Assembly: GCA_030272585.1 (NCBI GenBank)
Contig: BSYQ01000006.1
Location: forward strand, 5,109,001-5,173,000
From: Bryopsis sp. KO-2023
Taxonomy: Eukaryota > Chlorophyta > Ulvophyceae > Bryopsidales > Bryopsidaceae
DNA: 64,000 bases
Direction of reading: 5' to 3'
Shown: piece by piece, positions 22,914-33,184 of the stretch
How positions within the stretch are numbered: position 1 is the first letter of the stretch
How the letters are laid out: each line of letters opens with the position of its first letter
Made by a program: the position numbers and the translations under genes
The notes under the pieces: generated by a model
What the model was told of the DNA's origin: nothing
Database searches by the model: none
What the model saw: only the letters and a program-made list of their open reading frames with translations

Positions 22914-24550
22914 ATGACGCAGGAGGGCTACGCAGAGGTAACCCCACGCAACACGTCCGTCACAGACGCGATCGATCGCTGGCATGTGAGTGGGTACGGA
23001 GGTGACGTCTTTATGACGACCGCCGCCGTTTTTCAGGCGCTCGAGGCCATTTCGACCAGCAGCAGGCTGCCGGAAGTCGTTGTGCTGGATTTAGATTATT
23101 GCTCATGGCCTTTTTGGTGTGAAATGTACACCCCTGATGACACCCCCAGGCTATATCCTGAAACTCGAGGCATAATCGATGCAGTAAGGTCAGTTCCAGG
23201 CAACATTGAAAGCAAATACACACCACAGCTGATCAGTCCAGTCAACACATCCTCAGTCTGACATATGACCCTTATATTTGAGGCTGCATGCCAATAGCAC
23301 ATGACGATGTTTTTTTTTTCCTCAGCAAGAAAACACTGGATATTACTACTTTTCCTGTCTGTGATTTTCATTGGGGGAGGGCTGCCTCCAGACAAGATGG
23401 AAATGAAGGGGGAAAAAAACTGTTTTTATGTGCTAGGGATTCAAATATGAAATTCGCGGTGGCTTCAAGGACACCGACGCCTCATGTCGCTCGTTCTTTC
23501 TTGAAAAAATTAGGTAATTAACTGCAATAATAGGTTTATTTTCGTGGAATCCTTCTGAACCGCTGAATTTTTCTGAGGGTGAAAGTCCCATGTTGGGCCA
23601 TCCACTCCACAAATGCATGATCTAGACTCACAACTGTAGGAATGGTTGTCCAAAAAACAGTAAATCCTCGTCTTGCTGTTTAGAATAATGAAAAAAGATG
23701 CTTTTGTTGATTTCCTACCGGTGGTTGAAGTCGTGGCTGTTGATCATTAACTTAAAAAAAAGATTTATTTTTGAAGATTCCATCTTATGTCCTATCCTTT
23801 GCTTTGGCGAATGGCCAGATTTGATGGATAAAATCGACAATATGCAACTGATCCCGGCTTCCAGTGGTTTCGACCAAACCTCAGCTCAGAAAGATAAAGC
23901 CCACTTCCCCAAAATCAGACAGGAACTGGGCATCGACTACGGCAGCATGCTGTTCTTCGACGATGAACACAAAAACATTCTAAGAGTGAGACGCCCAATG
24001 TGGCAATCCTGGCAAATCAACTTGAAAAAAATAGAAAAGAATGAAACGCACGAGCTCTGTGCGCTGCTTTTTGTTTTGTGGATGTATGGGCCTTGAAGTG
24101 AGAATTGCATTCTGGCTGTAATGAAATGCAAGGGGGGGGGGGTTGTACTTACACACATACATTTACTGTTCTTTTTCTTCTCAACTGCCCCTTGTGCTCT
24201 GGCTATACACATGGTGTGCTTGGAATTTAGACGGAAAAAGAAGCTTAAAAAAGATCAAAAAAGCTTTTTAGTCATGTCACATGGAAGAATTGATATCTCG
24301 ATCGAAATACATGGTCAATGAGGCCCAGGACATCCACCATTTATATCTTTTTTGTTCAGTCAATTTTATTTATTTTTTGCCTGTATCGTATTTTGTGCTT
24401 CTTTTATTTAAAAAATTAAATTGCTGTGTTTCTTTTTGGCTGTAGGTGTCGAAGCTTGGGGTCTGTTCGATACTCGTCGACACTTCCACAGGTGTTGATG
24501 TTGCAATCTTCAGACAAGGCCTTGAAAAATTTGCTGCTGGGAATGCATAA
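22914..24550 (+). CDS. MDP-1-like magnesium-dependent HAD phosphatase
   Basis: Haloacid-dehalogenase-type phosphatase of the MDP-1 family (fructosamine-6-phosphate or phosphotyrosine phosphatase in animals; the plant substrate is poorly known). Four exons join in phase to 207 aa: 22914-23188, 23437-23513, 23819-23985, 24446-24550. Motif I is VVVLDLDYCSWPFWCEMY, with the nucleophile Asp and the second Asp; motif II lies in FAVASRTPTP; motif III/IV is MLFFDDEHKN. The C-terminal exon ends VDVAIFRQGLEKFAAGNA. Motif I carries Cys where most MDP-1 proteins have Thr (DLDYT). The start at 22914 leaves about 50 residues before the conserved core; 22794 is an in-frame upstream ATG, so the N-terminus is uncertain. 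No clear targeting peptide is seen. Confidence 0.9.
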
Positions 24551-25376
24551 TTGGCAGGTCCTCTCATGCCACAGTTGCGAATTTTTTGGTTTTGTATTTA
24601 TCCTTGAAAAAGCCTTGGGGCTGTAGCTGTCCTCATCCCTTTGCTGTGTTTTTTCTTTTTTTTTTTTTTTTTGGGGGGGGGGTTGAGTGGGGGGGGGTTC
24701 CCATGTGCAGCTTTGTCAGGTATTTTTGCAGAAAATCGTCACAGATGGTCCATTTCTTCTTTTTTTTTTAATTTTTGTTTTCATACGTGTAAAAAGAAAC
24801 AAGGTTCCCCCCCCCCCCCCCCTTCTTCGTTTCGGATAGGCAAAAAAACAAGGAGGTTGCAACTCAATCCAGAAAAGGAGTCTTTCGTGCTATTTGTTTT
24901 TTCCCTGGGGGATGACATTCAAAAAAAAAAAAAAGTAAAATAATGACAGCGACAAAACGATTACCCAGACCACCACCACTACATTCTCAATTATTGACAT
25001 TCCTTGTGGAGCCACTTGACAAAACCATGACAAAATGGCGAAGGCTACTTTTGAGCAAAAAAAGGAACGAAAACACTATGGTGTAAATATGGGGGCCCTC
25101 CCACTCTCCATCATCCAATCATTATCATCAATGTCAGAAATTTGGTCTTTTGGTCTTTATGATCACTAGAAACTGCGTAACTCTAGATTGCGTGATGGAA
25201 GAGTGATCGGTTTCTGTCCTGGATCTCGATTTTCAAGAAAATCGTCAACACAACTGGGGAAAAAGTTTCAACAGTTGATAATATTCCGGCAGGACGCCGA
25301 TATTTGAACGTCGCTATTTCCTAACGAGCAAAGAGGAAAAGATTCGGCAGCTTTTTCGCGAAACCTGGTGTCTGGG
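24551..25376. other. Spacer between MDP-1 and the U-box/rhomboid gene
   Basis: It contains a T-run/G-run junction near 24657-24682, a long C run near 24807-24824 and mixed A/T-rich sequence. The MDP-1 3' UTR and the promoter of the next plus-strand gene must lie here. No coding signal. Confidence 0.5.
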
Positions 25377-26856
25377 ATGGAGCCCGAAGCATCACCCCTA
25401 GAAGCTACTTCAAGTACGTCTCCTCTCATGGGCAACGTCGTTTGTTCGGGAGGGTAGGGGGCGGGGTCGTTTTGTGGGAAAATAAGCCACAAGATCTGTG
25501 TTATACGATACGACAAAACTGCAGGAAGCGGGGTGAAGAAAAATGCTAAAAATAGAATCAGAAGATTTCTTATTTCCTGGGTTTTTTTCCACCTACTGAC
25601 CAAATACTTAAAATTTGTAAGGTTTGTGGGTTTCGAAAAAGCAGAGGTGGTGGTTTTTTGGGTGGGTGATCACGAAGAATCTAAAAGATAGCAACCTTTT
25701 CCAAGGGTTTTTTTTGCTTTTGTGGTTGCAATTTGTAAGACAGAGATGCGTAAAACAGAAAATCCCGGAAACCTGATAATCGAATTGCTGAAAAATAGTC
25801 GTGAGGGTGGTGGTGGTGGGGATTTTTATTTAGATGTACATGTATCACAACTCCTCTATCAACACTGCGTACAGACTTTCAGCGACAGGAAAGAAGGTGA
25901 AAGCAAGCACTCTGTAATATCAGTTCTTGCGGTTTTTTGTTCGCAGGTGCAGCGCTGGAGCAGAGTCTAGCTCCACAGCAACACGAGAAGAGTGTTGATG
26001 TTGGAGGTATTTCGACCATGTGCAGGATCCCCTGCCCTCTTCCCACTTTCATCGACTAATTGATTTTTTGTTCAAATTTTATTAAGAAAGTGTCTACTTT
26101 CTTTTCGATCCAGCATGTGCATTCAGCAAAATGTAGATTCTTGGTGTGTTTTTTTTCTGCTCTTTTTCATTTTCTTGGCTCCAATTTTCGTTGTTTATAT
26201 ATTATTCATGACTTTTTTTTTTCTTACTGCTCCAGATGATACAAATTTGGTGAAAGACCTGCTGAAGAAAGCCAACGGAGATTCAGCCAAAGTTTCGGAG
26301 TGGCTTTCCCAAATGGGCTCCAACGCTCCCTCCGCTCCTCCAGGTAAACATCACCCATCAACACAACCGTATTAAAAAAAAATAAAATAAAAATCGAGCT
26401 CAGCTGGGGCTACCTTGTATATGCAAACCATGCATGCATGTAATGTCTAAATAAATCGAAACAATGCATCGTTTTTTCTGTTTTGTTTTTTTCTTTTCCA
26501 CATAACATTCTCTCAGACAGTCATATATTATTTTTTTCATGCAGTTCCTACAAAGGATGCAGAAGCTCAAACAGCCGGGCATGCTGGGGATGATATAGAC
26601 ACTGTCGCGCACAAGCTGGGGGCTCCAGACACCTTTTTCTGCCCAGTATCTTTCCATTTAATGAGGGACCCTGTGCTGATATCCACCGGACAAACGTAAG
26701 GTGGAAAAAAAATTACCTCAGGGGTGTGGAGAATTTGCACCGAGAATTTGCACCGCCCCCGATTTCTTGTTCAAACACCTAACTTTGGCACCTTTTCTTT
26801 TTTCCTGTGTGTCTAATTCCAGTTTTTCACAAGTGTCCCGACCCACCCGACTTTTC

Positions 26857-26890
<34 letters not shown>

Positions 26891-29800
26891 CTCTCTTTTA
26901 ATTTCAATGTCAAGAAAAAAGGAAAGTGGAAAAATGCTGCTGACTAATATCATTCTTTAATTATTTTATGTGTGGGTGGGTAGTGGGTTTCTTAACGTTG
27001 GGATGTTTTTTAGGTATGAAAGACGAGCTATCATAAAGTGGCTTGCGCAAGGGACTGCGACATGCCCGATAACGGGGGTTTCTCTGTCAGCCCCCGTTCC
27101 TTTGACTCCAAATGTAGCCTTGAGGAAAGCCATCGAGGATTGGTCTGAACGAAACGCCCCTTGGATGCTGGTGAGTGTTCGAAAAGTAGCAGTGGGGCTT
27201 TACACCGAATCCGTGACTGTATATTGGGGCAGGGAGCTAGATGTAAACATTGGGATGGCATAGTGGTTTACTTCTGAGTCAGCCTATAGCATATTTCCGT
27301 GAACGGGCTGAACTCGGCCTTTTGGCCTTGTGTAAAACAATTTCAATACAGATATATATCTATGTTTATTTAGGGTAAAGGAAAAGGGGGAAAGAAAAAC
27401 AACACTGGATGTGTAGGATCGATCGTCTGATTTGGGGTTTCACATATTAAAAAAAAAAGAATCTGTAAATATAGATGCATTGATTTGCATGTTTTGTTTT
27501 GTTTTTCAGGATTCGGCGAGCCAGAAACTCCTACCCATTCCAAACGCTGATGGCCATTTGTCATCGCGAGGAAATGGAGCCAAATTGACAGTCGACACCG
27601 TTGACAGAGATTTGGCTTTGGCTTTGAGGCTGCAGGATCGTGAAGTTCAACAAATGGCCTCCAGAACGACTCCACCTCAGGCATGGGTTTCAGCTCGTTT
27701 TTTTTTTTCTGACAAGGAAAAAACAAAAAGAGGAATTAAGAATCGGAAATATGGTTTATGCAAGGTCTTTTTGAGCAGAGAATCGAGGTTCGTCGTCTGA
27801 ACAATGAAATACTAGGATGTGTGCTGTGGCTAATTTTCATGTGTGTGTCTGTATTTTTCTATTTGTTTTGTTGAGTGCTTTTTTTTCTCCCTTTTTATGT
27901 ATGTATGTATGTAGCAACAGCCCCTTTCTTTAAAAAAAAATACTTTTGTTCAATTGTGTAGGGTACCACAGATCATTCCAGGGCGCAGAGTTACAGGTGA
28001 AATCGAAATTCATGAAGAATCCTGCCTACCTGATTTTTTTTTTTGAGACTCCTAAGAGAGTGGGAGCAAATGCTTACCTGTTTTTCTGGCCTATTTGGTT
28101 TCAACTTGCAGGGCATCCAATGAGATGGCCGCACAAATCAGAATTCGACGATGCATGCATCTATTGATGGCTTTAACAATCGTGCATTTTGGAGTGTTTT
28201 TGTTCGCCCTTTTCCGTAATAAATGGCAGGTAATGAATTCATTTTATTGGGTTTTTCACTCTTTTTTTTGCATTGGAGTTGTGGATGCAAAACACGTTTT
28301 TTTCCTGGATTTCGTTCTCTAATGATGTATTTTTTTTTGGCGTTCCTGCAGTTTGAGAATATCAACATGAATCCGCTAATCGGCTTCAGTGCCAAGGTGA
28401 TGGATGAAATTGGGTAAGAAAAAATGAATAATTTGCAGCCCATTGATGAAACTTTGGCTTTTGCTCAGAAATTACCGACATCGCATCAATACATCATGTT
28501 TTGGTTTCCCCACCACCGCCGTTACACTTTTCACTTCATACTGTAGATGGTGCATGAAAAAATAAAAGATGGCCTCAATCGGGAAAGTAAAAAGAATAGG
28601 GGAAAAATTAAGTGACATATCGTAGGGAGCTCGAAAAAAAGATTCTTGCAACCTTCTTTGTTCCGGCATTTTGAAAGAAAATTATGATTGCGCAACCACG
28701 GTCACTGAAATCTTTGACATACCTTGAAGTTGTGGATTTCATATCCTATCAGTTCCCCTCGATTTTTACTTTTTTTTATATTTCGACCTTTTTTTAAAAT
28801 TAAGGAAGTCCTGAAAATAGTTTCTCTAGGACGTAAGCCCGCTTTCTTTGCTTCTTTTTTTCTTTGAGAAATCCTTCTGGGCTGTACGGCATGTTTTTAG
28901 CACCCTACGGTAATAAATAAATACTTGAGTAGAATATTGCATACAGAAAAAAAAAATATTCCTTGGGTATTCTTTTATTTTTTCTTTTAATTTCAATCAC
29001 AGGGCCACCGACACTGCTCAAATCGCAGATGATAATCAGTGGTGGCGCTTGGCGACTTCGATGTTCGTCAGTGCAGGTAAAAAGAGTTTTTCTGTTTGGT
29101 TTTTTTCAACCTTTTACCTTTTTTAACAGAAGAAAAGCTTTTTTCCTTTCCTTTTTGTTTGACTTTTTTTCCCAACTTTTGTTTTGGGGGTTGTATAAAA
29201 AAGTTGCAAGGAAAAGAAAGCACTGTGAAGTCGTTTTGGACAGAATCAACAAGTAGCAGGAAAGTTTTTGAAAAAGAACCGTGGTGGATTCCTGTTGTAT
29301 GTGGTTTTATCACTGCGTAATATTTTTTTTTAAATTTTTTTCCCCAGGCATTGTGCATCTGGAGGGAACTATTGGGGCTCTTTGGACGTTTGGTCGATTC
29401 CTTTCTGGAAAGCTAACTTTCGTTGGACTCGGTAATGAAGAGGGAGGGGGGGTGAATGTATATATCTATAATATATATTTATTTGTTATGTTTTTTATAT
29501 ATGTTTTTCTTTACTAACAAAAAAAAAGTTTATCAACAATTATCGTGTCAAAAAAAAAACATCTGGAGCAATAAAATACATTTAACAACTGTTTTTGTTT
29601 TTTTTTATCCAGTATCTTTTTTCTATTTTTTTGTTGATTAAGCTGTAAAATTATTTCATTTTCTGGACTTTTTTGACAAAAGTGTTGACTTGTGATATGA
29701 AGGTGCTCTGTATTTCTCGAGCGGCCTCGTGGGTGTTCTTCTTTCTGCAAATATTTCAACAGGCGTTGTCACATCTGGAGCCTCCGCCGCTGTCTTTGGC

Positions 29801-31539
29801 CTAATTGGTAAAAAGAAAAATATACGTTTCGTTCTGTTCTATTGGTTCCACTTTTTTCTTTTTTTTAGCTTTGGTGAATGAAGCAACCAGCGTCACGTGG
29901 CATTACGTTTGGTGACTCTGCATTTTTTCATCCACTGGAAGAATAAAAAAAAGAAATTAAAGAAAACCAATAATTTTTGCCCACTCCAAATGGCACTGGT
30001 ATATCCCCCCCCCCTCCCCCCCCTCTTTTCTCTTTGGGATTGTACAGCCCGCTTGTGTATTTTTAATTTAAAAAAACGCTGTGATTTGTTTTTTTGGGGG
30101 GCTTTTCTTAGGTGCAATGGTGGTAGAGCTCACTGTCCACTGGAAGAGCTATCGAATGCATTTAGCCAGCTTCATTGTTCTCTTAGCTGTGGCTGCGATA
30201 AATACGATAATCGGTTTGACCCCCCTCGTCGACAATTGGGCGAACATCGGAGGTTTTCTGACTGGCCTGCTGGCAGGGACAGCCCTGTTGATTTCTCATG
30301 AACGGGTAGGCTGAAATACACACATGATTAATCGAAGCTAGGTAATAATAATTATTATTATAATTATTAAAAACAAAAAAACAAAAAAAAACCAGAAGAA
30401 TAAAATAAACAAATAAATAATTTTTATTTTTTTTTGAAAAGAGCAAGAACAGTTCTTTTATCAAAGTGGTAGCATTTGAAATTCAAATTCCGTGTGTGGA
30501 ATGGAGTTTTACAATGAAGAATTAATGTCTGACATCGACACCCCTTCAAGCCGAGCACCACTAGAGTGCATGTGCGTAGCGATATATGGATTGGTTATGC
30601 TTAACTGAGTCGTTTTTCCTGTGTTTTGGCCACCCCTTTTTCGTTTTTTAAACCGGGTTTCACAGGCAGACGGGAGTTCATTAGGCTCCTATTGCAAATG
30701 CGTCGTTCAAACGGTGTTTGGAATAGCCGTGTTGATTGCGATTGTCATGGGGGCATCCTGTTTGCTGAGTCAGACTCATTCGGATTTCGGAGAGAATTGC
30801 GAGTTATGTCAGAAAATGGGCTGTTACGACACCAAATGGTGGAAATGCGACGCTGCAAAAATTCTTCCTGAGGATTGCGCTTTCAATATTCAAGGCAACC
30901 TTACGACGAGCATCAAATGCCCAACGGTATGACTAATGCATGGCACTGTACTCCGAAGGAAAAAGAATAAAATAAATAAAAAACCACCAAAAAATACATG
31001 GTGTGCACCTGTTTGTTCATTTACTGGAGGATTTTTTTTTGGAAATCTGTTGCAGTTGTTCCTGTTACTTGGGGGTAAAAAAACTACAGTTAAAAAACAG
31101 AAAAAAAAGAAGAAAAACAACGTAATTTTCAAAATATTGGTTTTTTGTTTGTAACGTAATGTTTTTACATCTGATCATCCATCAGTGAATTCTCCTTTTC
31201 GTAGCCTGTATGGAACATGTGCAACTCATGCCAATAATTTTTCTGGTTTCATTCCCTCCGAAAAAACCTAATAATAAATAATAGTAAACAAACAAAAGAA
31301 ACCCTCTGCTTTCGTGTTGGCAGGGTCACGTGGAGGTGGTCAGCATTCCGGAGCCCACTCAAGCAAACCTCGAGAAATATTGCATAGAAATCTGCAACGT
31401 TCGGCGAAAAACGACAGGCCTCGAAGTGCCAGAGGAGATTCCGTGGAGTGACGAAAAAAATGCTGGCACCCCGTACAGAACCATCCCAGAATCGGACTTG
31501 GAAGTTCCAGAGGGGGGAACGAAAAACACCCTTGAATGA
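25377..31539 (+). CDS. U-box E3 ligase fused to a rhomboid-like (pseudoprotease) membrane domain
   Basis: Fifteen exons chain in phase to 610 aa: 25377-25413, 25947-26006, 26236-26343, 26545-26695, 27014-27170, 27510-27680, 27962-27996, 28112-28229, 28352-28413, 29003-29076, 29348-29431, 29703-29807, 30112-30305, 30666-30926, 31324-31539. Residues 98-165 are a U-box (FFCPVSFHLMRDPVLISTGQT, then CPITG). A helical KDLLKKANGDSAKVSEWL segment precedes it and a UIM-like DLALALRL follows. Residues about 250-460 are a plant RBL-type rhomboid: WWRLATSMF, GASAAVFGL (Ser380), DNWANIGGF. The catalytic His is Asn432, and the TM2 Asn of HxxxN is Thr332, so proteolysis is unlikely. A Cys-rich segment (CELCQKMGC) resembles plant RBL tails. 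Weak point: exon 6 ends at a GC donor (or GT six bases later). Alternatively these are two genes, the second starting at the ATG at 28125. Confidence 0.72.
27276..27372 (+). repeat. Dispersed repeat A, copy 1 (SINE-like), in an intron
   Basis: This segment lies in the fifth intron of the U-box/rhomboid gene and reappears in opposite orientation at 32299-32392. Shared strings include GAACGGGCTG and TGTAAAACAATTTCAAT, followed by an A/T-rich tail. Just upstream, TGGCATAGTGG (near 27255) is an exact pol III A-box match (TRGCNNAGNGG), which fits a tRNA-derived SINE; no B box is evident. Confidence 0.65.
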
Positions 31540-32298
31540 TATCTGTGTGATTCTATTGGCTTTGATACAATTAAAAAAAGAAGAAAAAACAAAACGGTAC
31601 GATACGATTTGGGGGGGGGAAAACGGTACGATATGATTTGGGAAAAAAAAACGGTTTGATGCGGTACGGTAGGATGGTACAATACGGTACGGCTTGGGGG
31701 AAAATGAGAGGATTAAAAAAAAAAAGATCAAGGATGAACAAAGGTGAAATAGAAAATTGCCCAAAACACCATGCGGCATAATGTAACTAAGAAAGAGGGG
31801 GGGGGGATGTTCTACATACATAGATTTAATTTACGAATGGAAATTTTGATATTGAAAATCCTGTCGAAGGGAAGAATGCGATGTCGAAACCACGTTGCGA
31901 ACAGGCTGCAATAATTTGCATAAGAAGGGGGGTGTAAGATCTTTTCTATTGCCTTTTTGTTTGCACACTTTTTTTTGGACTTGGGACTGTACCAAGAAAC
32001 TTTTCCGGCAAATTTATCGGTCGTGATTTATATATCGAAAGTGGGCTGAAATGCCCCGGGGGGGGGATGGGGGGGTTGGTTTTGGGGGAAGGGGATGTGT
32101 ATTAGCAATCCTGGATGTTTTGTTTTCATTTCGGGGTTGGGTTTTTTTTGGGGCATGGGTATGTGATTGGGGTCGAGACAGGGACTTCTGAGGGATTGCA
32201 ATTATTGTTTAGGTCTTCTTTTGAAAGTTAGTATTTCTGTAGCCCCTCGTGTTGAAAAAAGGAAATGTATTCACAGTGTCGTTGTGCAATCGTCACAT

Positions 32299-32392
32299 CT
32301 GTTTATGTATATTTATTGAATTGAAATTGTTTTACATAAGGCCAAGAGGCGGGTGCAGCCCGTTCAAGGAAATGTGTTCTTGGCCTGACTCT
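32299..32392 (-). repeat. Dispersed repeat A, copy 2 (inverted)
   Basis: The reverse complement matches 27276-27372 over nearly its whole length, with scattered substitutions and short indels, ending in the same A/T-rich tail. Being on the opposite strand 5 kb away, it supports a mobile dispersed family over local duplication. It lies about 760 bases after the stop codon of the U-box/rhomboid gene. Confidence 0.65.
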
Positions 32393-32804
32393 TAGATCGA
32401 CTTCACCCTGTCAAAACCTCGAAACAGAACAAAAGATGGATGTACTCTTGTGTGGTGGTGGAATTGGTTGGATTTGAAATAGCAACAAAAAGCATGACCC
32501 TTGTCTCTACAAAACGTTCACAGTCGCACCCCCTGGAAACGACATTTCTCCCTCTTTGAACCCCCTTCCATTGTGGTTTTCGCTTTGGCTTTTATGGGCC
32601 TGCCCTCCTCTGCACCTCACTTGATGCAGCCCAAGGTGCGAAGGGGTGCTGCCCTCAGAGTGTTACTGAATTCCAGTGCTTGCACCCGGACCGAAACGCG
32701 GAATAGAGTTACCGAAGGGATGGCGTTGGTTGTCAACCTGGGGGCAGTATGGCAAGTGTTCCCCAGTGAAACACAAAAAACTGGTTTCCAGACGCTCAAA
32801 GTAA

Positions 32805-32862
32805 ACGAATATGATTGGGCTGTATGTGGATTCGAATCCACATACAGCCCAATCACATTCGT
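32805..32862. repeat. Near-perfect 58-bp palindrome
   Basis: Two 29-base arms meet at TTC|GAA (32833/32834) with no spacer. Only one pair mismatches (A at 32811 against C at 32856). The centre ATTCGAAT is flanked by GTGG/CCAC, so each arm end resembles half a tRNA T-arm. A palindrome this complete does not fit drift and suggests a recent origin or selection for a hairpin. Confidence 0.85.
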
Positions 32863-33184
32863 AGAAAACATTAATGCAAGAACATGCTCATGAGACTGAA
32901 AGTGAAGGAGGGCGAGAGGCACCACGCCAACACGACGGACACCTATCGATAGGGACCCACCTTTGTGAATGTTTTACAGTTTGGTAGTCGCTGAGGATTC
33001 AAATACAAGACGTCCCCGCAGCCACGTTCCTTTTGGAAAGGGCTTGGTCTTGGGGCAATGGGGAATTGAGTCGATGGAGCTTGTGGGAGCAACAGGTCTT
33101 GTTTGTGTTCATAGCCTCTCATACAGTAGTCTGGCTGGGGGTCCTCGCTTGCACGCCCAGTCTGCAAGCGTTATGGGGAATGCG

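Larger units (their letters stand above)
31540..33184. other. Spacer with degenerate ACGGTACGAT repeats, G runs and a large palindrome
   Basis: About 31595-31695 holds several degenerate ACGGTACGAT(A) units separated by G or A runs. G-rich strings occur at about 32057-32097. The reverse copy of dispersed repeat A is at 32299-32392 and a near-perfect 58-bp palindrome at 32805-32862. The open frames at 32501-32925 run through the palindrome on both strands and show no domain. No gene assigned. Confidence 0.45.

Noticed and set aside
25268-25603. 111-codon minus-strand frame
   Set aside because: Antisense to the first exon of the U-box/rhomboid gene; no domain and no splice partners.
27432-27800. 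U-box gene ending within the sixth exon read-through
   Set aside because: Not fully excluded, but the extension is poly-Phe and Lys-rich intron-like sequence, whereas splicing to 27962 keeps phase through nine more exons.
32501-32925. Open frames on both strands
   Set aside because: They cross the 58-bp palindrome, which opens both strands alike; no domain.
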